Assembly (NCBI GenBank): GCA_029962745.1
Contig: CM057154.1
Span: 1,754,451 to 1,818,450, forward strand
Direction of reading: 5' to 3'
Source of the DNA: Echinometra lucunter
Taxonomy: Eukaryota; Echinodermata; Echinoidea; Camarodonta; Echinometridae
DNA: 64,000 bases
This document shows positions 34,901 to 44,121 of the stretch, in pieces. Made by a program: the position numbers and the translations under genes. Position 1 is the stretch's first letter, and every line of letters begins with the position of its first letter. Below the pieces are notes generated by a model. That model was not told the DNA's origin, ran no database searches, and worked only from the letters and a program-made list of their open reading frames with translations.

Positions 34901-37900
34901 GTCTTATATTAATGTGGCGCGGAAATGTGTTCCAGACCGCAAAAATGCAAAAATCAAAATGTCTAATAAGACATATTGGAACAAAATTTTAGCAAAGATC
35001 ATGCCACAAGGAGATCATCAATTTAAAAGGTCTACACGCTACCCATGTAATTATCAATCATTGTTTGAAAAATATGATTTCAACAATTTTTCATTTAGCG
35101 TTCCGGACACATTCTTTCGCACCACGACATTAATATAAGAGGCCTTAGTCATTTTAAATCCTGTATTGCATCAAGCAGAAGTGAGAACATGAATATCTCT
35201 ACATTCTAATATTTCTATTGAACAGATTCAAGGAGGAGATCCAACAGGAACGGGGACCGGTAAGTCTCGTTAGGAATCTTACTTTCCTCTTGAATGTGTT
35301 AGTAATTGTCACCAATTTAGTTTGAGCTACTGTATTGTGTGTACATGTTAAAAAACTCCAATGGCTCAATTTCAAGGCTCATTGATTTAGTAACTGTACA
35401 GATAACGGCTCACCTTGAACTTATGATTTCATGGATATTATGTGTTTTGATTACTCATGGTGTGGTTTTTGTCAGCTGTAGCAAGAGCAAGATTTAGGTG
35501 CCACTTTCCTGATGGCGACAGTGGTGTCAACATTTTAAGAAATACTCTCTTTCCATAAGTATACATGTTCAATTTCCATGAAACTTGTACACAAAACTTA
35601 TCATGTATCACAAATCATGTGGAACAAGGTCAATAATCATTTTGTGTCAATTCATTTAGATTGTGTTTAGAAAAATTAACCTACATCTGTAGCTCCTGAA
35701 CAATAATTTTATGTTTTGTATTCATGTAGGTGGGGAATCAATCTGGGGAAAGCCATTCAAAGATGAGTTCAAGCCCAATCTCAGCTATACACCTGTAGCT
35801 CCTGATCAATGTCTTTTTGTTTTGTATTCATGTAGGTGGGGATTCAATCTGGGGAAAGCCATTCAAAGATGAGTTCAAGCCCAATCTCAGCTATACACCT
35901 GTAGCTCCTGATCAATGTCTTTTTGTTTTGTATTCATGTAGGTGGGGAGTCAATCTGGGGAAAGCCATTCAAAGATGAGTTCAAGCCCATCTCAGCTATA
36001 CACCTGTAGCTCCTGATCAATATCTTTATGTTTTGTATTCGTGTAGGTTGGGATTCAATCTGGGGAAAGCCATTCAAAGATGAATTCAAGCCCATCTCAG
36101 CTATACACCTGTAGCTCCTGATCAATATCTTTATGTTTTGTATTCGTGTAGGTTGGGATTCAATCTGGGGAAAGCCATTCAAAGATGAATTCAAGCCCAA
36201 TCTCAGCTATACACCTGTAGCTCCTGATCAATATCTTTATGTTTTGTATTCGTGTAGGTTGGGATTCAATCTGGGGAAAGCCATTCAAAGATTAATTCAA
36301 GCCCAATCTCAGCTATACACCTGTAGCTCCTGATCAATATCTTTATGTTTTGTATTCGTGTAGGTTGGGATTCAATCTGGGGAAAGCCATTCAAAGATGA
36401 ATTCAAGCCCAATCTCAGCTATACACCTGTAGCTCCTGATCAGTGTCTTTATGTTTTGTATTCATGTAGGTGGGAAATCAGACTGGAGAAAGCCATTCAA
36501 AGATGAGTTCAAGCCCAATCTCAGGTGTACACCTGTAGCTCGTGATCAGTGTCTTTATGTTTTGTATTCATGTAGTCGGGAAATCAATCTGGGGAAAGCC
36601 ATTCAAAGATGAATTCAAGCCCAATCTCATCCATACAGCGGTGGCTCCTGATCAGTGTCTTTATGTTTTGTATTCATGTAGGTGGGGAGTCAGTCTGGAG
36701 AAAGCCATTCAAAGATGAGTTCAAGCCCAATCTCATCCATACAGCTGTGGCTCCTGATCAGTGTCTTTATGTTTTGTATTCATGTAGGTGGGAAATCGAT
36801 CTGGGGAAAGCCATTCAAAGATGAATTCAAGCCCAATCTCAGCCATACTGGAAGGGGTATCCTTAGTATGGCCAATTCGGGTCCTGACACCAACAAATCA
36901 CAATTGTAAGTACAGTCATCAGTCCATTCAAATAATTTCAACATTACAACTTTCATGTGATCTGTCACAAGTCTAAGTATTATCCCGAACTTGAATGTGT
37001 CTATGTTCACATTTATAGTATATAATCTACACCAGTCAAAGCTCTGTCTAAAGCCCGCCTTGCACTATACGAACTGTTTGGGATCCGATCTTGGAAAAAT
37101 TTGTTAGCTTTTGATATGAAAATTTAAACGTGAAATCTTCATGATCAAAGTTCCGAATAGTCGTGTGAATACTAAAATCGAAATTCCGGGCTATTGCGAG
37201 CTTCCCTGTAGGAATAAAAGCAAACTCAATTACTAATCATAGTGATGTCATAGCAGTCCAGCGATTGCCTACATTTTTGAAGCCGATTTGGCCTTTACTC
37301 CAACCACAAGGCTTACAGTTAACCAAAATTTTTGTTTTAGTATTCCTATAATTATTCTGAACTTCAAATAAAATGATTTTACTTGTCTAAACTTTCATAT
37401 TTAATGCAAAATGCCATTTGTTTAAAAATTGGGTTGCAGTCAGATTGTATAGTGTGTGGTGGGCTTAAGACTTCACGTTTCAATAAAACATCCACATGTA
37501 TTCCTATCTGGACAAATATTTCATTCTAGAATATTAATAATTCACTGTGAGTAATTGTTACCTTACGTTTTTGATTTGCACCTCTTGCTCATAACATTGA
37601 CGATAACCTAGTTTTTCCCCCTTTTTTTTTCTTTTTTAGCTTTTTCACATATCGGTCCTGCAAGTACTTGGATGAAAAACACACAGTATTTGGAAGGTAA
37701 GTTTGTGATAGTTCCTGGTAATGCATGTTCCTCCGATTGTGTTACAGGTCATCAAATTTGGATGAGTCTGTGGTTGCCCTGATGTGTTGTAGGTGATTAC
37801 AGTGACTGTATGTTTGTTTTGTTTCAGTGTTATTATTATTTGGTTGGTGTCACCTGTGCCTGGGAGGTGAAAAGTGAACTGAATCACTGTAACCCTCAGG

Positions 37901-40351
37901 TCTCTCCTCTTGATATAACTGATTGGGGGTGTGCAGGTGGATCACTACACAGGGGTTTCCCCCTACACTTATACGAATAGTGCAGTGGGTTCTTAGCATG
38001 CAAAGGTGATGACCCTCCTCTACACGGGGCTTCCATTTAACGTCCTATCTGAGGGATGGAGTGTTTTCCACTGTAACATAGCCTGAAACACACAATGCAG
38101 GCTTCAGTCATCTGCCCGGGGTGGACTCGAACCCTCGATCTTTGGTTTGACAGGCAGATGCTTTACCGACTGAGCCAACTCGCTCAGTAATGTTTCATTG
38201 TTATAGTGACAATGAATTCCTGTTTGTTTTGTTTCAGTGTTATAATGATAATGAATCCATGCTTGCACTGATTGCATTATAGGTGCTTACAATGAACCCA
38301 TGTTTGGTTTCTTTCAGTGTTATGATAACAATGAATCCATGCTTGTTTTGATTCAGTGTTGTAGGTGGTCTTGACACACTCTCTGCTATGGAGAAGATAG
38401 AGACTGATAAGAAAGACAAACCAGTGGAAGATATTGTGATTCAGGACACCGTCATATTTGTCGACCCATACGAAGAGGTGGACAAAGAGGTAGCCAGACG
38501 TTTTTATCATCCGAGTACCTTAAAAGTGCTAGAATACTCATTTTAGAATTTTAGAACAATTATTAATATCATTAAGGCAAAATGTGCAATTCTTTCTAAA
38601 ATCCAGTGGTATGGTATAAATCCATATTTGGTTGCTTATATACAAGCAGATATATGTAAATGTACTTGCTTTCTTATCAAGTCATATAACATCAAAAATA
38701 TGCAGAAAACATTTTGGGCACCGTTGTGTGAAGTACGATATAGTTTGTTAAAATCAAATGAAAGTTAAACTGCCTTGGTATAACAATGTGAAAAATTGAA
38801 CTTTCGATCCCCAAACTTTTGATCTGAAGTATTCACCTGAAATTTGGAGGTAAATATTTTACCATAAAATTCTTGCATTTGGATCAAAAGTTCAATTTTT
38901 CACATGGTTCATTCAATTTAAAGATTTTGGAGGAGAGACTGAAGCTGAAAGAAGAGGCAGAAACCAAAGACAAGAAATCTTCCGAGTCTACAGCCGTAAC
39001 ACCAGGACTTTCAGACAAGCCTAGGGTCTACAGGACTGGAGTTGGCAAGTACTTGGCCCAAGCAGCAATGGATAAAACCAGTGAGAGGTGAAAATTCATT
39101 ATCAGTATGTCATCTGTTTGGAGCGAGAAGGGCATTAACTCATATCATTTTGTAGAGACTAAACACCCTTCTGGCTCTAAACAACCAATATTTAAGTTTG
39201 CTTATTTATATCTGTTGATGTCCATGTCGAGGACTTGGAGAGGGGTATGATGCCCCCATTAACCAATTGGATACGATTTGATTTTGATGTAATGCATAAT
39301 TTCTGTAGACCCTAGCCTGAGTTATCCTGAGCTTAGTAGTCAGCGGGTTAACATCTAGGCTGAGACATGACCAGAATATGTAAGGACCTTGAGAATTGCT
39401 TAAAGACCAAAATCCCCTCATTATGTTTATGTAAATATATATTTTTTAAAAATTTGATATTATAATTCATGCAAATTTTGAGTGATAATCGAGTCCCTGG
39501 ATATGAAATTATTAAACAAGAATCTTTTATAAATATAAACATTATTTAAGAAAATTTTGAAAGTGATTTTAATTCTTACATGTATGTATTCTATTCGATT
39601 TTATTACTTTACAAATTTCTTATGTATTTATTTATTTTTAAACTTTAAATTTCGTAAAGTTTGTTTCAAAGTTTCCTGTTTCAGGGTCTTATCTGGACCA
39701 CTATTCTGTAAGCATTTATGACAATAACAATTTAAAGAGAAAATCATAGCTGATAGTAGAAGATTTATGAGGAAATGCAATTTCCCATTCATTTTGTACA
39801 CTAAACTCGGCATTTTTCCACTTTCGGGCTGACCTGAGGTCACAAAAGGTCACATGATTTGGTAATTGTATGATCGATTTTCGGAAAATTGGTATCAAAA
39901 GATACGCAAAGAAAAAAGTCAGAAACTGGGCCCCGTCTTACAAAGAGTTGCGATCGATTCGGATCAATCACAACTTTGAGATTGATCTCTACTCATATCT
40001 CTTAAGTACGCAATTGAGATCAATCTCAAAGGTGAGACTGATTCGAATCAATCGCAACTCTTTGTAAGACAGGGCCCTGGTGTGATTCAAATTGCATGGC
40101 AAAAATTGTCGGGGGGAGGGGGGGGGGGGGGGGTAACATGGCCCCCCAAACATCACAAATTATTACTCGGTTCTATCATAATTTGTTTTACCATTTACTT
40201 TGACAGACCCTCAACAAGTACCTCTGTAGATACATCCAGTTCAAACAGCAGTGGAGTTATAAAGAGACAAGGAGAAGGAGACAGCAGTTACCAAAGCAAC
40301 AAGAAAAAGGTCAAAAGTTCAATGAATTTAAGTGATTTCAGTGCTTGGTAG
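28889..40351 (+). CDS. PPIL2: PPIL2, cyclophilin-type peptidyl-prolyl isomerase-like 2, 5' end missing
   Basis: Eleven exons with consistent phase encode 355 residues ending ..LSDFSAW. The linker ([37 protein letters not shown]) precedes a cyclophilin domain beginning [20 protein letters not shown]. Catalytic-site equivalents are present: [17 protein letters not shown] (Arg55, Phe60, Gln63 of CypA), SMANSGP, SQFF (Phe113) and DEKHTVFG (His126); the CypA Trp121 position is Tyr, as in other PPIL2 proteins. Human PPIL2 has 520 residues with an N-terminal U-box and works as a nuclear, spliceosome-associated cyclophilin/ubiquitin ligase. The U-box half is not in the window and should be in the N gap. 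Three exon junctions are embedded in tandem repeats of themselves. Confidence 0.95.
29041..29260. repeat. ATT/ATC microsatellite with a retroelement-like tail
   Basis: Long (ATT)n/(ATC)n followed by 'ttatactgcacttttcccaa' and aggcccaaagcacttaca, a sequence often found at LINE/SINE 3' ends; a C-run follows at 29264-29275. Confidence 0.65.
29527..29571 (+). CDS. PPIL2: PPIL2 micro-exon, [15 protein letters not shown]
   Basis: Fifteen codons; the family has EKKKVDKLNA here. Acceptor ccatag, donor GTGAGT. Confidence 0.92.
30757..30832 (+). CDS. PPIL2: PPIL2 exon, [19 protein letters not shown]
   Basis: Twenty-five codons and a split Ala. The last ~15 bp and the donor GTGAAT are the seed of the following tandem array. 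Confidence 0.93.
30812..31245. repeat. Tandem array of the PPIL2 exon end plus donor, ~57-65 bp x 7-8
   Basis: Each unit carries 'ttacatgaagcaagtttaag' (from exon end 'ttcatgaagcaggtgaat') followed by 'attcattctgatactagtct' and an AGCAGACAG-type segment. The first copy is the working junction; later copies read AAGTTTAAG where the donor would be, so they are decayed. Confidence 0.85.
31705..32572. mobile_element. Non-autonomous hAT element, perfect 8-bp target duplication
   Basis: TIR TAGTGGTCTGGTCGA at the left and its exact complement (with C for T at one place) at the right, flanked on both sides by ATGATGAG. 868 bp, no transposase frame. Multiple 'gtcgacat' palindromes lie near both ends. 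It sits in a PPIL2 intron. Confidence 0.9.
32695..32801 (+). CDS. PPIL2: PPIL2 exon, start of cyclophilin domain
   Basis: [20 protein letters not shown] then [15 protein letters not shown]. Acceptor acatgtag, donor GTAAGT. Confidence 0.95.
33802..33891 (+). CDS. PPIL2: PPIL2 exon, FHRSIKNFM catalytic segment
   Basis: [20 protein letters not shown] then [10 protein letters not shown]. It contains the Arg and Phe equivalents of CypA Arg55 and Phe60. Acceptor gatacag, donor GTAAGC. Confidence 0.96.
34161..34473. mobile_element. Foldback element with ~110-bp inverted arms
   Basis: 'ctaactgcaaattctgacaa' and 'gatgaagaatgtctaagaat' on the left are repeated inverted at 34370-34440; ends 'atctctggttgat' and its complement. 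The central loop (34280-34345) matches the repeat at 9488-9545. Confidence 0.8.
35226..35259 (+). CDS. PPIL2: PPIL2 micro-exon, [11 protein letters not shown]
   Basis: Thirty-four bases carrying the Q-G-G-D motif (Gln63 equivalent). Acceptor gaacag, donor GTAAGT. Confidence 0.96.
35680..36850. repeat. Tandem array of a PPIL2 3' splice site plus coding start, 106 bp x 11
   Basis: Units consist of ~46 bp intron end ('gctcctgatcaatgtcttta'... 'ttcatgtag') and ~60 bp exon start (G[E/K][15 protein letters not shown]). Predicted acceptor positions: exon starts at 35730, 35836, 35942, 36047, 36152, 36258, 36364, 36470, 36576, 36682 and 36788, spacing 105-106. All eleven keep TGTAG. Only the last continues into [14 protein letters not shown]; reading through from the first hits a stop within the second unit. 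Confidence 0.95.
36788..36905 (+). CDS. PPIL2: PPIL2 exon, [20 protein letters not shown]
   Basis: [20 protein letters not shown] then [18 protein letters not shown] and a split Phe. This is the only copy in the array with the full coding segment. Its 'GGKS' differs from 'GGES' in upstream copies 1, 3 and 10; other PPIL2 proteins have Glu here. Donor GTAAGT. Confidence 0.95.
37640..37696 (+). CDS. PPIL2: PPIL2 exon, [18 protein letters not shown]
   Basis: Carries the Phe113 and His126 equivalents. Acceptor cttttttag, donor GTAAGT. Confidence 0.95.
37730..38370. repeat. Repeated PPIL2 acceptor segment 'gttttgtttcagtgtta'
   Basis: Copies of the true acceptor (gttttgattcag|tgttgtag at 38345-38364) occur at about 37817, 38225 and 38307, with shared 'aatgaatccatgcttg' spacers. 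A SINE is inserted between the first and second copy. Confidence 0.7.
37890..38190 (-). mobile_element. tRNA-derived SINE
   Basis: Minus strand begins 'gagcgagttggctcagtcgg' (A box TGGCTCAGTCGG), then 'gagggttcgagtcc' (B box), with tRNA-like spacing. The body continues with 'ccatttaacgtcctatctgagg' on plus. The anticodon stem is mispaired, so it is not a functional tRNA. Confidence 0.8.
38357..38489 (+). CDS. PPIL2: PPIL2 exon, [20 protein letters not shown]
   Basis: Ends [15 protein letters not shown]. The nearby 'gtag|gtgg' acceptor would give a stop at once, so the upstream 'attcag|tgttg' is the correct one; it keeps the family's VVGG. Donor gtagcc is weak. Confidence 0.94.
38924..39087 (+). 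CDS. PPIL2: PPIL2 exon, C-terminal linker with VGKYL
   Basis: [20 protein letters not shown] ... [20 protein letters not shown]. The family has 'RQGVGKYI' here. Acceptor atttaaag, donor GTGAAA. Confidence 0.9.
39928..40080. mobile_element. Palindromic MITE with GGGCCC.GTCTTACAAAG termini
   Basis: 'gggccccgtcttacaaagag' and 'ttgcgatcgattcg' are mirrored by 'cgaatcaatcgcaactcttt' and 'gtaagacagggccc'. Related in style to 10958-11118 and the GTGTTTCACAAAG elements. Confidence 0.8.
40207..40351 (+). CDS. PPIL2: PPIL2 terminal exon
   Basis: [20 protein letters not shown] ... [10 protein letters not shown] and TAG. The DFS(A/S)W end matches other PPIL2 proteins. A G-run (40111-40133) lies in the preceding intron. 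Confidence 0.93.
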
Positions 40352-43300
40352 TCGGGAAGGATAGAAGCCTTACTGTGTAAAAGGGGAAATTTTCGCAGAA
40401 TTAATTTTTCGCGCTCAGCCGAGTTAAACACAATTACACATCTGTAACTTGCACTGACAGTAAGGATAACTGTATTCACATCCAAAATGAGCACAATTTT
40501 TTGCGTGGTTTTATTTCATGCAAGTGTCTGCAATGCGAAATGCGTGAAAATTTCTACACTGCGGAATATTCCACGTTACAGTATGTCATTTCATGGTAGG
40601 AAATTACTTGGCTACATCTACAATATTAGCAGATGTAGTGTGAATAGCACAAACATTTTTATGAAATTGTCATATACAGAATTATTTATCACCCTTTAAA
40701 CAACAACTTTCTTTTGTCATATACAGAACATAAATACATGTACAAATAACAAAGAATAGGCATGGTCCAGACCGTCAACGATTTCCCAAAATCATACGAA
40801 AAGTTGAAGATAACGCCAAGATTGCAAGTTTCGGGAGATGGGTAGATGTTGTTACTTCCTACATGGATGCAAAATGCTTTGTTACGAATTTGGTGAGCAT
40901 TTGCCTTTCTAGATGACCAACTCTGACTTCTGATAATTGAGTTTCAGACCACATGCATGCATCCATCTGTTGATATCATTGATGCATGTTCATCCAAGTT
41001 ATTTCTCTGGTATTCCTTACTAGCCACATTTACAGTTAAACTGGAGTTCTTGTCATGCGATCATTACCGGTATGTGAAAGAAACTGTTCCAAAGCAATTG
41101 GGAGAGTTAGATTAGTTGTATATGAACACAGGTGTTGTGAGATTTGGAGATTAACACATTGTTGAGAAATTCACGTACTTTCCCCAAAATGTATATATAA
41201 TTGCTCTGCACAAAGAGATGAGTAAATGGGACCACACTCAAATCTGGCATGAATGTTACCCCCAGACTTTTCAGCTTTTCTTGTCATACTTCCAGTATGA
41301 GGGCATTTGAAGGGCAATCCCTTCTAAGTGAGATTTTTACTATAATATTCTTCCTAACTGACTTTGAAAGAATGAGAAAGCTCACAAATTATTTTTCCCA
41401 GAACTAAAGCTACTCTTTAAGGTTGTAGTTATAGATTGTATTAAGCCAAGCTTTATCAGAGCTGGATCAGACAAAATATCCTGTTAAATGGTGTTTTCAT
41501 TTCAGACTACATGTATATATAGATATATTTTTTTATATGACACCCTAGTTTTGGTTGATGATTTTGTAATTCTTTTAATAAGAAATCTACATTATAGTAC
41601 AAGGGTGCACACTCCTTTTTTACCTCTCTTTATCAAAGTTTGCTCCACCTATTTCATGAAATAAATATAATGCACATTTGTGGCTACAATATATTTATTT
41701 CATGAAATAAATATATTGTAGCCACAAATGTACATTCATGTGAATATATCTCAGAATGTCAACTTAATATCTCTGCATTAAGAGCTGTATTTTTTTTACC
41801 ACTTTGTGAACAGTTACTTGGGGGGGGGGCTCTACATTTACTCAGTTTTGTTGGATACACATGTATTATGGTTTTTTTTTTTTTTTTTTTGTTAGGTGTT
41901 TTTTTTTGTTATTGTTGATGTTGCAGATTTTTTTTTAATGCTAGTAGTAACAATCAAAGCTCTGTTGAACTAAAATGACTCAGCTTGAAGATTTTTTTTT
42001 TTTCAGAATTCATTATTATGATTTTCCTTTGGGAATTGTGGATTTTTATTTCAATTAAATGTGAAATGTTAGTCACCATGAGGCAAAACAATCAATTAAG
42101 ACATTTTCAAAACATTACATTTATACCCTTATAATCATGTCTTAACAAGGTAGCATGTGAAATTGCACAGTTTTGTAATAAAAGTATGCAAGTAATGTTA
42201 CAAAATGTACAAAAATTGTGCCTTTATTTTTTATTTCCTCTATTGAGTAGAGAATTATACAATGCAGTCCACCAAGTCCCCAAGATGTGATATGAATTTT
42301 GTTAGACATTGCAGTAAGTAATGTGTGGGTTTTCATTCATTTGAAAAAAAAAAAAAATGTGTTTTCAGTTTTGACCCGTACGCTGGAATGTGCAAATGCT
42401 CACTTCCATTTTGTCTTGGGTAGATCAGTTTTGAAAAATTGTCATTCAGTTTTGTGCCTGTGACCCAGTCATTCCAATTTGTCAGTCACAGTAGCTGAGC
42501 ATGAGAGAGCAAAATCTATTTTGTCTATTGGCATTCATTTTGTCAAAGTTTCACTAAAAAATGTCTCGTATAGTCTACTGACGGACGGATCCTGTCACAA
42601 TGACTCCCAGTGTGTGTGGGTGCATAATACTGGTGTATACAAAAAATATTTTTGATAATAGCATTGCACATTATATGGGACAATTCTATTGTATCAATAA
42701 TCAAAGTGTATCACGAGAAAGTAAAAAATAGTAAAAGACCTGGTTTATCCTCCATATATGAAGGCTCATATAACGCATGAGGAGTTTGAATGACAAAAAA
42801 ATCAATTTGTTTGAAAAAATGATGAATTTGATCACAGCATTCCTAAGTCGCTTAGCGGAAGAGATGAATTTCAGTGACGATGAATGTTAATGACAAAACA
42901 TGAAAATGAATTTAATGACAAAACATGAAAATGAATATCAATATGACAAAATTAAACTTAGGATTTGAACACAGTAAGCCTCTAAGGATGAAAAGGAATT
43001 GAAAATTGATGACATTTAATGAAAAGGTGACGAAAATGGGCAGCAAAACCTACATCATGAGTGTTAATATTACTAAGTGGGTGCATTGATTATTGTCATG
43101 TTGAATAGTTAGACCCGTAGCAGTACAATATCGTTTGATCCAGAATACTACAAATTACACATTATACATTAACAGAAATAGTAAAATTCACGGAAATTGT
43201 GAATTTCTTTTCAATTAAATACATTGTGTCGTTCTTGAGTGAGAATGATTTAATTGTCACTAAGCATTAAAATCCCTAAGTTGGCAATGCAGTGAAAAAG

Positions 43301-43560
43301 ATATAATCATTATTTTCATGTGCTAATTGCCTTCTTTCCTATTTAGGAGTAACAAAAAAAAAAGATGAATTGTTGCCAATTTGAGGAGGGAAAGCTGATA
43401 AATTTAGGCATTCGGAAAACTCTGGACTGCTATGGGTTAATAGTGATTTTAAAAATATAATTGTGGTTGATGAGTAGATTCATGAAGTGGATAATGTGAT
43501 GAAAGTGATGAAACGCATGAGCATTGAAGAGGTCTAATATGTACATGGTTTGTGGATTGG
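40352..43560. other. PPIL2 3' UTR and/or intergenic DNA, no further gene seen
   Basis: AT-rich with long poly-T (41873-41890, 41994-42003), a G-run at 41819-41829 and AATAAA near 41662 and 41706. I could not decide where the PPIL2 transcript ends. A degenerate relative of the piggyBac-type MITE appears at about 43265-43440. Confidence 0.5.
41674..41731. repeat. Perfect 58-bp palindrome without spacer
   Basis: Both 29-nt arms are exactly complementary around the centre CA|TG (41702/41703). One arm reads 'acatttgtggctacaatata' onward. The inner sequence 'atttcatgaaataaatat' also occurs once just upstream (41651-41668). Confidence 0.95.
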
Positions 43561-43568
43561 TGAAGGGG

Positions 43569-44121
43569 GTGCTGCTTGTTATTCTGATGGTGCTATATTC
43601 CGAAGGTTTGTTTTTCAGAAGGTTCGTCATTCTGAACACGCATATTTCGTATACCTGGAGGTTTGTTAATCTGAAAATGAAATAGGGTTTATTTATCTGA
43701 ACATTTGCTGCATTGATCCGAAAGTTCACAATTCCGATGGTTAGTTATTCCAAAGGTTCTTTTTTTCCGAAAATAAAATAGGGTTTGATATACCGAAGGT
43801 TCATCATTCTGAAAATAGACCTTATTTAATTAACGAACCTTAATTCATTTTCGGATTAATGAACCTTATTTCATTTTCGGATTATTGAACCTTATTTCAT
43901 TTTTGGACTGACAAACCCTTTTTCGTTTTCAGACCAATGAACCCCTTTTCCTTTTCGGATTAACAAACACTATTTCAAGTTCGAAATGAACCCTTTTGCA
44001 CTTTTGGAGATTTGAACCTTCGGAATAATGGACCATAGTAATAACAAACCTTCGGAATAATGGACTGTAGGAATAATGAACTTTCGGTATAACGAACCTT
44101 CGGAATAACGAGCTGTAACCG
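43569..44121. mobile_element. Foldback element of 'TTCGTTATTCCGAAGG' repeats, copy 1
   Basis: Built almost wholly of degenerate 20-26-bp units of ATTCCGAAGGTTCGTTATTC and, in the right half, their complement. Ends GGTGCTGC..ATTCTGA and complement of GGTTACAGCTCGTTATTCC. A younger relative is at 63331-63636. Confidence 0.75.

Noticed and set aside
35680..36850. CRISPR-like or coding interpretation of the 106-bp array
   Set aside because: Units have no spacer variation, the host is eukaryotic, and each unit is explained as splice acceptor plus exon start of PPIL2.
35934..36976. ORFs of 60-88 codons within the PPIL2 acceptor array
   Set aside because: They read the repeat in frames different from the cyclophilin frame.
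38110..38188. A tRNA gene on the minus strand
   Set aside because: A and B boxes are present but the anticodon stem does not pair and a SINE body follows.
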